Source: Entophlyctis helioformis
Taxonomy: Eukaryota; Chytridiomycota; Chytridiomycetes; Chytridiales; Chytriomycetaceae
Reading direction: 5' to 3'
NCBI GenBank assembly: GCA_025526915.1
Contig: JAHLKH010000073.1
Coordinates: 54,750 to 118,749 of the forward strand
Length of the DNA stretch: 64,000 nt
Shown here: in pieces, positions 11,101-21,700 of the stretch
Layout: the number at the start of each line of letters is the position of its first letter
Position numbering within the stretch: the stretch's first letter is position 1
Notes under the pieces: model-generated
Database searches by the model: none
Told to the model about the DNA's origin: nothing
Seen by the model: the letters and a program-made list of their open reading frames with translations, nothing else
Made by a program: the position numbers and the translations under genes

Positions 11101-12480
11101 GGCAAGGATCCATCCGGCAATGTACAGCGGCCGGCCGCATAAGAAATAGGCGGTCTTGAAAAGAACGATCCAGGTTGCCCACATCACGAGCGCAACGGCG
11201 GACGCAATCCACGAAAAGACTGGGATGAGGAAGCTATGTACGATCCACAAGTCGCTCAGCCAGTCAACGAAGCGCAAGAACATGCCGGGATCTAGTTTGA
11301 ATGGGGTGAGATGCCAGTTGGACGGTCGTGCCATAGAGCAGGAAGATCAGCCAATCTCACCTTCCATGATGGCTTCTTCTGCAAATATGTCGGGAAAGGC
11401 GGCGGCATGACCACGGGGCACCGCAAACGGATTCTCGTCATAGTTGTCGGCCATGTTGTCATCCTCGTCAATGGGATTTCCGTCCGAGTCGTACTCGACC
11501 TCGATCTCGTCAGATGCAGCAGTGAGACGGCTGAGCCACGACCTGCCATGCCGTCTTCTGGTTGAGCGCGGGCTTGCAAAGGGGGATCCACGGAAAGGAC
11601 TGCCAGCAAACGAGATGGGTGACTTGAACGGCGAGAAGAAGGACGTGAGCGAGTATCTCGACGGCGAGTCTGGGTTTGTGTGCTGTTTGGGTGGAGCGAT
11701 GGTATCTTGATCGTCGTCACTGCTGCCGCTGTCGTCGGCGGCTGCCGCCAGTTTAGAAGTTGGGCCAAGAGAAGAGGACGAGCTGGTTCTGCGTCCTGTT
11801 CGTCTGGCAGCGCTGCCAGTACTGCTTGAAGTGCCTGGAAGGGGCAGCAGGACGAGCGCGTCATCAGTTATCCAGTCAGTCAGTCAGTCTGGGCAGGCAA
11901 GACGAAAGCACGAGCAGCGCCGGCAAGGTGCGGCACGCACTTGAACGTCGGTTAGACGTCGACAAGTCGGATAGAGAGTGCGAGGGATCCTGGATAGAAG
12001 AGCCGTTGCTGACGCTGCTGCGGAGAGATCTGAGGCGTGGCGACGCAGCCGCAGCCATAGCCGTAGCCGTAGCCGCAGCCGAAAAGGCGGACGCGACCTG
12101 GATGGACGTGGTGCCTGACAGGCTCTCGCCGCGCACCACGGGCGACTCGAGCGCGTTGCGGGACAAGTGGGCAGCAGCCGCCGTCGACGGGGCGGCAGAC
12201 GTCGGCATCGTGCTTGATCGCGAGCGGCGTCCTGTTGGCGACTCGGTGCCCGGCCGCGGGCCGACGCCAGCAAAGGCCGAGGCATGCGGGGTGGGCGAGC
12301 CGGCAGCCGAGCCTGCAGCGGAGCCGGCCTGCACGGGCGTGCCCATGGCCGACAGCGTGGCTCTGCGCACGGGCGGCGTGCCCTTGTTGAGGGCGGCGTA
12401 GTCTGTCTCTTTGCGGGCACGCAGCAGCCGCCCACCGACCACGGCCGCTGTGACCAGCGTGTCCAATGGCTGCGGGGCTG

Positions 12481-12511
<31 letters not shown>

Positions 12512-12646
12512 GTCGTGGTCGCTGTCACTGTCGTGGTCGCTGCTACCAGTCACGTCTGTGTCTGCGTCTGCGTCTGTGTCTGAGCTCCGGCCGTTTGCGC
12601 CACGCTGCCAGAGCCAGCCGAGCCAGCCGGACGGTGCCTGAGACAT
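8134..12646 (-). CDS. SUN-domain nuclear envelope protein (Sad1/UNC-84 family)
   Basis: Exons: 11941-12646, 11361-11834, 8692-11291 and 8134-8615, about 1,420 residues. The disordered Ser/Asp/Gln-rich N-terminus should face the nucleoplasm. Hydrophobic segments follow (FLIPVFSWIASAVALVMWATWIVLF and others near 11000-11290), then about 600 residues of Gln-rich coiled coil for trimerisation and spanning the perinuclear space. The C-terminal SUN domain shows YALAAGGA, PGSCWAMAG, the intron, then EHLPKEL and VRVRSNWGN. SUN proteins bind KASH peptides to link nucleus and cytoskeleton. A GKQS repeat sits inside the SUN domain. One frame break at about 9700-9715 interrupts the coiled coil, and one inserted base there restores both frame and exon phase, so an assembly indel is likely. 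Confidence 0.85.
8330..8386. repeat. 12-bp tandem repeat coding GKQS units
   Basis: Four to five near-identical 12-bp units (tgcttgccactc/tgcttgccgctc) lie in the last exon of the SUN gene. On the minus strand they encode GKQSGKQSGKQSGKQ, a length-variable loop inserted between conserved SUN-domain strands. Confidence 0.9.
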
Positions 12647-12821
12647 GTCTTGCTGCTACTGCCTCTGCTGCCTCTGCTGTCTCTGTTGTTGCTGTTGGTG
12701 AAGCAGACGGCGGCCACGATTCGTCGAGATCCGCACGCGTCCAGGACGGCAACAAAGCGGGACTTGGCGCGCCTTGCCGACTTTGCTGCAATCGCAAGAC
12801 TCGAACGAGACGGAGAGAGGG
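12647..12821. promoter_or_regulatory. divergent promoter region, SUN gene and membrane protein gene
   Basis: Only 175 bp separate the two divergent ATGs at 12646 (-) and 12822 (+), so both promoters must lie here or overlap the genes. A run of tgcctctgctgc-type units is visible. I see no convincing TATA box. Confidence 0.5.
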
Positions 12822-14283
12822 ATGTCGCTCCGCTCGCTCGCTGAATACGGCGATGCGCGCGACCACTGCGACCATCACGGCCACCACGACCGTCACGACC
12901 GTCACTGCCACGACCGCAAGCTGCATCTGCTGCCTGCAAACAGACGCAGGCGGCGCTCATGCCGCTTTGCCGTCTTGCTGCTCGTGGCCCTTATCGCGTT
13001 CTTCTGGCTCGTCACAGACCACGGCTCGAGCCGCAGAGACTCTGACACAATGGACGACGAAGCCGACAAGATCGACGATGCCGGGTTCGCAAGCCTGCCT
13101 GCGGACTGGACGCCGCACCACCACGCGTCTGGAAGAAAGGTGCTCGAGTACAGCGACTACCTGCAGCGCAAGAGAGAAGCTGCATTGAATGCGGCGCCGT
13201 CTCCCGGTCCATACTATGGCTCCACGTCTGCTGCGGAGAGTGCGAGTGCCGGTACCCGTATCACGTATCACGACGCGGACGATGACGCCTTTCAAGACAA
13301 TGACGATGAGGCGATGGATGAGGACGCCGACGAAGAACAAGAAGCGTCCGAGCTGGATGCTGGTGGGACGCTGGCCATTTCCCCCGGACACCACAAGCGG
13401 CGCCGGTACTACTACGACCCTGACGCTCTTTCATGGTGAGTCTGGCGCCGCGTTATCCCTTCCCTTGGGCCGTGTCGGCGTGCCCGAATACTCCAGGTCT
13501 CCACGATGCTCCGGCTGGCAAATCGTTTGCTTGTTTTGTCGCTCCATACCGCGTTTCCACACGCAAGGAGCCGCAGCTGATCTGCAGCTGGGCTTGGTGA
13601 CCATATTCTGTCGTCCTAGACTGACATCGAGCGCACACTCTTTGCTTCGTACTCAAGGCAAAAGAATCTCTTTGCGCGGATTGAGCTCCTCGACCAGATA
13701 AGAGCGACTGACCCCGATCTGAGTACGTCCCCACTCGCACAAACCCGCGCTCGTCATTGCCATGCATCTGACCGCCACATTCTCTTCTTGCTGCTATACA
13801 TGCGTCTGTCCAGGGCCGACGCTCGAGGAGCCCGTCAAGATGGACTGCATGTCCGTGCGGCCCGATCACCCGCGATTCTATCCAAAACTGCGAAACATAG
13901 TGGCCACTGCTACCAAGCAGTCTCCCGGCAACGTCGAGCTGGCCCTCGATGCACTCCTCTGGGACGAGCAACGGCAAGCCGAAGAAGACGAACGACGGCG
14001 GATCCTTGAGCTGGAAGAGTACTACAAGGAACAGCAGCGCATCTTTGACGAGCAGCAGCTGCGTGAGCTGATTGAGCAGCAGAAGCGTGATGCCGAAGAG
14101 CAGATGCGGCAGTCCAAGTTGGCAGCCGATAACGATGAACAGCAACAACAACAACAACTAGCTGACGATGGAATTCAGCAGCAGCAGCAGCAGCAGCCTA
14201 TGCAGATGGGTGATCCTGAAAACGACTCTGGTGCAGGCAGCCTTGACGTCAACGTAGACGAGCAGCCAGATCAACCCGCATGA
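12822..14283 (+). CDS. type II membrane protein with acidic region and coiled coil, hypothetical
   Basis: Three exons, 12822-13435, 13658-13722 and 13814-14283, have consistent phases and predict 382 residues. Residues 14-30 are His/Asp-rich (HCDHHGHHDRHDRHCH). RRRRRS at 41-46 precedes one transmembrane helix (about 48-65, RFAVLLLVALIAFFWLV). The following part has an acidic stretch (DNDDEAMDEDADEEQE), then FYPKLRNIVATATKQSPGNV, and a long charged coiled coil (DEQRQAEEDERRRILELEEYY onward) ending in poly-Q. The His/Asp-rich end might bind metal, but that is a guess. Basic residues before the helix suggest the N-terminus is cytosolic. I do not recognise the family. Confidence 0.7.
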
Positions 14284-14882
14284 CATGACAGAGTGCGTGC
14301 TGCTCCATCTTTGGCCGTGTACACCATGCATTCACTTGGCAACACCAAATACATCCGTTGCTTCACATTGCCCGTATCGTGCCCCTTGATGTTGAACGGC
14401 TGTGTGAATTTGGAGCACACGCTATCTCGTCATCCTGTCCGTGCACAGGTTCCCACGGTCTGCCACAGCCGCCATGCCATGCCCTGCCACGCTAAGTCAT
14501 GCCAAGCCAGGCCAAGCGCCGCAATGCTGTGACGCTGTGCTTGGACGACGCCGATTGACGGGCGGAGATTGCCTGCAAATCTGCATGTGCGCGTGCCAGT
14601 GCACAGCAGCATTGGCGAGTCTGACGTTGGCATTGTCCGCGACACTGAAAGAGCGACGCGACGTGGCATGTGCAAACAAAAAGGCGGGCCATCTACGTCA
14701 TGGAACGGGGGGAGTCTGTTGTTTGCCATTGCCAAACCAAACAGCGGTTGAACAAGCGACGCCTCGTTCGAGTTTTTCATTGCTCGCGCTTCCCTTGAAC
14801 CGCCGAACCTCGCATAGGCAACACCCATCAACACGCCACCACACAGGAGCACGCACACACAAACACAGACACCAACGACGAC
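14284..14882. other. intergenic, no gene seen
   Basis: These 599 bp hold no open frame with credible coding character. There are loose ccatgccatgcc/ccaagccaggcc repeats near 14470-14520 and a CA-rich stretch just before the next ATG. It must contain the 3' UTR of the preceding gene and the promoter of the following one. Confidence 0.6.
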
Positions 14883-16626
14883 ATGCCTGCGATCAATGGG
14901 TTCTCTGCTGTGCTTGTGACCCAGAGCGGAGCTGTGCTCGCCGAGACGCCCATCGCCCAGTCAACGACACACCATCATGTGTATGTGGAGACGGTCGTGC
15001 CTGCCCAGCCGCCAGGCCACCAGGTTCTTGTTCGAATTGGCAACCACGGCATCGACCCACGGCCCTACGAGGCCAGATCCGTCCAACCGCCTTCAGCAGG
15101 AGCATCAGCATCAGCGGAGCCTGGAGACAACAGCTGCCGTCGCATGGTGCTGGTTGTAAGGGTCGGCTCCGACATTGTGTTTGCGCACACGGTGCGATCG
15201 CAGCGGGATGCCTGGATGGTCCACGGACGGCGTGTGAGCGTCTCTTCGATCGTGCCCGTGGTGTTTGGCCAGTCGCTTGCATCGACGCAGGCAGCGCTTG
15301 ATGACAGCCCCGACAGCGTCACCCCTGCGATCAGCCACGACGATGAGCGTGCGACCACGAATGCCAGCAAGGCTGGCGGCGACGGCAGGTGCGGTGGCGA
15401 GAGCAGGTGCACACAGACGACTCGGGTTGCGGTCGAGCTGTGGCACTGCGCGGTGCGACACGCCAGCGATTCCGTGTCGCTGTGGCCAGCCACGGCGGCT
15501 CCCGATCCAGTGCACGCCAGCATGCCCAGCAGCACCTGCCACCGGATGCGGCCGTTTCTTGCAGACGAAGACCAAGCGTGAGTGCGCGGACCATGCCCAT
15601 CTCGCCCTGCCAGTGTCCTGGTGATGCGGCCGCTGTGCACTGTGCTTGAACAATGCTAACTATCGAGATTCGCCACCAGTGACACAAGCAACAACTGCGG
15701 CGTAGTGTCGCTTGAATGCACGCCGCTCACGGCAAAGCCGCTGCTCCTGTTTGCCATCCGCGAGTGCAGCCAGCAAGGTCTGTCCTGCGTGCGTCGCCCT
15801 CGTCACGGCTGCGATGGCTAATACGGCACGATCGGCGAGCAGAAAGTGCCCAGCTGGCCACTCTCGGCAAGCCGTTATCAAGTCTGCATGGTGAGTTGAC
15901 AGCGCCAGTTCGTAGCCAGCGCTTGTGCAAGTGCATATGCTGGCTGCGATCTCTGCTGTCGTTCACACGTCGCTGGCACTGACTTGCGTGCACACACGGA
16001 CGCCTTGCCCGCCGTGCCGATCCCGCCCACAAGCTTGCTGGCCCACATGCGGCCTGTCGCCTGTCCACGCCGCCACGCGGTGCTGTCAAGCCGTTGACAC
16101 GGCCCGTCACAATGTCAACTGTCACGGGTGCACCGTACAGTGCAGCGGCTGTCGGCACCCGCCGACGCCTCGTGGCGTCCAATGGCTGACAGCACCCGCA
16201 CCGCTGTCGCCACCGCATCGGCAGCTGCATACGGTGCAGCCCATCACGTCGCCGACGTCGCCCCTGCGGCACATGCCGCGTTTCTCGCCGAGACACGCGG
16301 GCATTCTGGCAACGGGTCTCAAGGCCCGCTTTCTGATCAACTCGCTGCTGCACCGTCGGCACCAGCAACCACACCAGCATCTGCATCTGCACCTGCGGCC
16401 ACACTCTCGAACCCTTGGCCAGTCGCGAGCAGCAGCCGCAGTCGCCGCTGCTGCTGCTGTGCCCGACATGATCGTCACAAGCGTGTCGTTGCCGTCGGAG
16501 CCATTGTCAGCAACTCCGACTGGTGCGTCCGGCGATCAACCACCGCTATTGCCGCTGTCGCCGCCATTCACGCCAACCCGCCCGCGCACAGACAGCACCG
16601 GCAATGTCACCAAGCATGATGGCTGA
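14883..16626 (+). CDS. hypothetical protein, four exons
   Basis: Proposed exons: 14883-15577, 15680-15777, 15843-15890 and 16034-16626, giving 477 residues. The first three junctions have gtgagt/gtctgt donors, AG acceptors and matching phases. The last acceptor (cacaag) is the least certain. Exon 1 begins MPAINGFSAVLVTQSGAVLAE and alternates beta-like hydrophobic stretches (RMVLVVRVGSDIVFAHTV, SVSSIVPVVFG) with polar linkers. The final exon carries a Cys cluster (NCHGCTVQCSGCRH), which could bind zinc if this reading is right, then a Pro/Ser/Thr-rich tail. No family is recognised and there is no signal peptide. Confidence 0.5.
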
Positions 16627-16717
16627 CCCATCACGTCGCCCGTACCATCCCTCCACATGACCCCCATTTGCAAACACACACACATGCACACCTAGCCCAC
16701 ATATAAACACATGTTAT

Positions 16718-16752
16718 TCATATCACATCACATCACATCACATCATATCATA
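16718..16752. repeat. catca pentamer tandem repeat
   Basis: Several uninterrupted copies of a 5-bp unit (atcac/catca) lie between the convergent ends of two genes. It is a simple microsatellite in a transcription-termination region. Confidence 0.85.
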
Positions 16753-16781
16753 CCAATAGTAGTATAGGCCCGACAGGTGGT

Positions 16782-18616
16782 TCATGGTTCCCATGGCAAG
16801 AGCGCAGCAGCGATGCCAAGGTACACGGAGCTGCCAATGAGATCCTGCATGGCTGTTTCAAAGGGTCCCGCCATCAGGGCAGGGTCGATACGCAGCGCCT
16901 TGAATGTCAGCGGCCCAAGGCATCCCATGATCCCCGCAATCGACGAGTTGAAGAAGATGCTATCGTGTTCGTGCGGTGTTAGTTGCACTGCTCCGACACG
17001 TACGTATATGCATGTGTGCATGTATCGCACGGCACAGTGAAATGAAGGGATGAAAGGAGGCACGGGAGGGGAGAGTCACAGCTTACCCAAGGGCCGTGGT
17101 AATGCCAAACTGCAGCGAGTGTGCCCAGCTCCAGGCGATGGACAGGAGAACGATGCCAGAGAGTGACGCTACGACGAGCGATGCCAGAAACTCTTTGATG
17201 AGAATATGGTAGACGCCCGAGAGGTCTGATCCGGACGCGTGGCCGGTGGACAGCGCTCGCAATGTGGCCGTGGACGCCTGCAGTCCGACGTTGCCTGGCA
17301 TGGAGTCACGCAGGTTTGTGCATGAGATTCAGCGCGTCAGTGGCCATGCGGCCGAGTCGCAGACGTCCAACCAAAGGCGGGAGAGAGAGAGCATCGAGGG
17401 ACAAGCGACCCACCTGCGATGGACGACAACACCGGCATGAACGACGTGATCATCATGTTGTTCTTGATGAGGCCGGCATACTTGTGGATAACGGCACCGA
17501 CCACCAGCTCGAGCGTGAGCGTGAGGATAATGGCCGGACACCTGCTTAACGCGATCTGCCAGAACGGCATCCTATCAAACGGCGTGGCAGCGCGTGTGTG
17601 CCCCAAGGGTCAGTCACAGATCCACTCTTGCATCCACACACATACAAAAACGCGCGTGAGAGAGACATGCGGATCACGCACTTGGTCATGCGGTCAGCAT
17701 AGTCGTGCGACGCAAGATACTCCACACGCCGGCCAACCATGGTGCGGATGACGTCGATGTCCGTCTGTGCCGCCACCAGCTTGAGAAACTCTTGCTCGGG
17801 CAGCTTCTCGGCGCGTGTGCGACGACGACCGCGTCGCCTGTGCGCCGTGCGCATGTCAAGGTTGTCGCTGCTCGAGGTGCGGCCCAGACCGTCCATCGAC
17901 ATGCCGCCGCTGCCGCCGCCACCGCCCTCGTCGTCCGACGACGACGGCGAGTGCGACGAGGCGAACGGGTCTTCGAGATCGTAGAGCGCGGATTCGTCAA
18001 CGGCGTGCAGCAGATGGTGCTGGTCGCCACCAGCGAGCCCCACCGACGACGACGACGGCGGCGGCTTGGCGAGCGCGGATCGTGACGGCGGGCCAGGCGT
18101 CGCCGTCGTGGTCGTGGACGCCGAGTGGTGGCGTGACGGCTGGCGGCTCGAGTGCCGCGGGTGGCGGTCCAGCAGCTCGACGTGGTCGCTGTCGTCGCCG
18201 GTGCCTGCTGCCAGCCCGTCGATGCCCGCCACGTGTGTGGATGTACCGCGGGCACCGTCGCCACCAGCAGCACTGGCGGCCGTGGGCAGCGGCTCGGGCG
18301 GCTCGGGCGGCAGGAACAGGCCGTGCAGCAGCGGGTCTGCAACAGGCATGGCAGGGCCGTCTGTGCGTGCCGCCAGCGGTGCCAGCGGTGCCTGCCGTGC
18401 CTGCGACCAGTCGGCCTCGAACCCGAGGGTGGAAATGTCGTCAACAAACGGGTTGGCCGACGCCGACGGCAACCGCAGCTGCGAAGGCTGGCTGGCGCTC
18501 TCGCTGCTGCTGGTGGTGGTGGTGGCGGCGGCGGAGGTGTAACCGGCGTTGTCAGCATAGGCGCCACTTGGTGCTCTGGAGGCCCGCCGGCCACTGTCTT
18601 GCGGTGTCGCGGCCAT
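16782..18616 (-). CDS. MgtE/SLC41-type divalent cation transporter, single MgtE domain
   Basis: Exons: 17682-18616, 17414-17571, 17087-17294 and 16782-16959, with phases closing at 492 residues. About 290 N-terminal residues are disordered, rich in Ser/Pro/Thr with acidic patches, and end in a basic RRRGRRRTRAEK. One MgtE membrane domain of about five helices follows. It carries SRCPAIILTLTLELVVGAV, the signature GNVGLQASTATLRAL, and AGPFETAMQDLIG, where acidic/polar residues line the Mg2+ pore. Bacterial MgtE has one such domain behind N/CBS domains, while animal SLC41 has two. Here there is one domain and no CBS. A homodimer transporting Mg2+ is expected from the family; the membrane is unknown. 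Confidence 0.85.
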
Positions 18617-18776
18617 CTGTCGCTGCGTATCTGAGTGAGCGTGCGAGCGTATCTGAGGTTGCCAAGTCGTGGATCAACAAGTGCACCAGCAGCCGATGCG
18701 ACGTTTATTCCACGCCGACGGCAGCCACTGCACAGACACCTCGCAGCCACTGCACAGACATCCAAGAAGAAAACCA

Positions 18777-21700
18777 TCAGCGCGCCAGCCGGTACAGCAG
18801 CTGCAGCTCCACAGTGCCCGATGGCGCGTCCTGCAGATCGAGCTTCATGCGTCCCGTCTCCTTGCCGACGTAGTACTCGAGAATGTCCATCTGCACCTGC
18901 GCCTGCCCCAGGTACTCTGCCGTGCGTGCATCTCGCATGTCAGCCCCGCACGTCGCCATATCGCTGCGACTGCACACACAAGCACACACAAGCACACACA
19001 CGGCACTCTGCACCAAACTCACCGTCCTTGGCATACTTGTCGTAGGCGTACAGCGCGACTTTGATGACATCATCGAGCGACGAGACGGAGAACATGAGGC
19101 TCTGCTCCCACCGGCCGACGCTGGACAGCACACGGCGGGATTTCGTCACCTGCGTGTGCACCTGGACAATGGCAAAGATGTCCAGCTGGCGGCCGCCGCG
19201 CTCGACGGGGGCCAGACCGCGCACCTCGTGCAGCCGCACCTCGAGCGTGCCAATGGTCTCGGCTGCCGTGGTCAACGGGTGCCCCATCGCCGAGGCCGAC
19301 GAGGCCGGCGACGACGCGTGGCGCTTCTCGGCAGTGCGGTGCACGCTGATGGCCGCCTCGATCTGGTTCATCCATTGGCGCTTGTCCGACACCGGACGAC
19401 GCCTCAGCGTCACAATCTCGGAGCTGACCACCACCTGGAAACACGACGTGTCGATGGGACCGACATCCTTGCTGCCGGCCCGTGTCGCTTCGCGCACGGC
19501 AATCTCGCCAATCATGAGCGGCTATCGTGTTCCGGTCAGTGCCAGTCCAACACCGTTCCCTGCCCCGTCACAGCCGACGATGAGCACAAGACGACGGGAC
19601 ATACCTTGCGGTAGAGACTCGCCGAATAGGACGACGAAGGCTTGGCCTGCACAAACAGCAGCATGTCGTTGAACAGGTACGCCTGCAGCTGCGGCCGCTC
19701 TTGTTCTTGGCAAGCGTGCCCTCGTGAAGGAACAGCCGTTTGCCACAGCGCGTGTCTGCGTCGTCAGGTCGAGCTTGTAATGCTGTCGCCACCAACACAC
19801 CATGTCAGTCGCGCTCCCACACCTCGACACACGCTCCAATGAAATGAAACCACCTCACCTCGTCAGGGACCTGCAGATCGACGGTGCGCGCCAGCTCCCG
19901 CACCTTGGCAGCCGTCATGCGCTCCTTGGTTGCCGCATTGACACGCTCAAGCAGCTCGTCACTCATCTGGAGAGCAATCAGCGTCGCCTCGTGCTCAGGA
20001 TGCTCTTTGGGCGTGTAGTGCAGCGTCTGGCGGAGGAGCAGCGAGTACCGCGTCACGCGCTGCATGGGCACCAGCAGGTACGACGACAGGTCAAGCTTTT
20101 TGCATCGCGGCTCTTGCTGTTGTTTCTGTTGTTGCCGTTGGGGTTGTCATGCGGATGGAGTAGAGGATGTCAGCCTCCCACACAAACAGAACGCTGCCGG
20201 TTATCGCCATGCACAAGGCAGAGAGAGATGCGATGCGATGCGACGAGACGGGACGAGACGGGAGAGGGAGGCGTGAGGGAGCACAGGCATAACCACTGCA
20301 TTTATTGTCTACATGGTCGCGAGATGGCGGGCGGCTTATGGGGAAGCAAGGCCGATCCATACGCGACCACCTGCAGACAGCATTCCCAACCGCATGCCCT
20401 CCACGCCTCCCAAACACGTACTCGCCAAAAACAAGCACATACGTGCATGCACATCAACAGCACGCGCGCAGCAACATGCCAGATGCAGCATCGCAAGGCA
20501 GAGCAGCCGCGCGGCACCCCATCACAAAAGTACAAGGAGGAGGAAGCGGAGAACGAGGAAGTACAGATCTGACCTTGAGAAACGCATTCAAGTCCGGATA
20601 CTCTGTGCGCAGCTTCTGCAGCATCTCGGACGCGTAGCCCAGGTTGCTGCAGTAGCCTTTGTAGCAATTGAGGTCGTCCAGCTGCCCGTTCATGCAACGG
20701 TGTGAGCACGCTGTTCATCCCAAAAAGGCGGCACAGAACCACGGCACACGCGGACTCACGTATTTGAGGAAAATGAGACCGACTGACTCGTCCGATGTGC
20801 CGGCTGCGTAACGCTCGAGATCGGCCAGGATCATGCGGTTGACGCGCAGCACATCTTCGACATTGGCAAACAGATCGCTCGTGTCGATTGGATGGTTGAG
20901 TACTCGACGCTCGTCGGTTCGCTGAAGCGGCTTCATGAACATCTGTTTGCACCGACATGGTTGTACGCGGCGAGTCAGTTTCCCATCGACACAGGGAGAC
21001 GAGGCGAGAGGACGAGGGCGACTTACATCAACAATGACAGAAAGATCGTCCACGTAGTTGCGCTCCGTGACGATAATCTCCTGGATCGCTTCGAGGCGTT
21101 TGCGCTCCTCGGTCGAGAGGTCGCCACTGGCAACGGCAGACAGCGGTGACTTTTTGCTGGACGGCTTGGGTGCCGTCTGCGGTGGCGGCGGCGACGAAAA
21201 GTCCATCGATGCCGAGGCGACCATGGCGTACGAGAAGTGGCCGGCGTGGCCCGCGCCAGCGTGGTGGCCCGGCGAGAGGAACCCATCACCGCTCGCTCCC
21301 GCGTCCGCGGCGTTGAAGAACCCCAGATCGCCGTCGCCGCCGGTGCCCGACGACGGTCGCCCAAACGCGCCGTCTCCAGACCCGCCGAACGCGCCACTGG
21401 CACCAGCACCGCCGTCATCGCCGCCGACAAGCTCCTCCAGGTAGTTGGCAGGCACAAGCCCAGCGCCGCCATCCGGTCCAGCGACTTTCCACCACTCGCC
21501 CATGCTCTTATCCAGCACATCAACTACATCCCCAGCATGGACGCTGACCTCGTCGTCCCTGCTGGCCGCGAAATCAAACAAGGCACGCGCACGCGAGAGC
21601 ACCGACATGTTGGCACCGCCGCCATCAGCAGCCAGTGCCATGGTCATGTCGACAAAGTTCTTGGGCACCCATCCAACACGGCCGTCCATCTCGCAGTACA

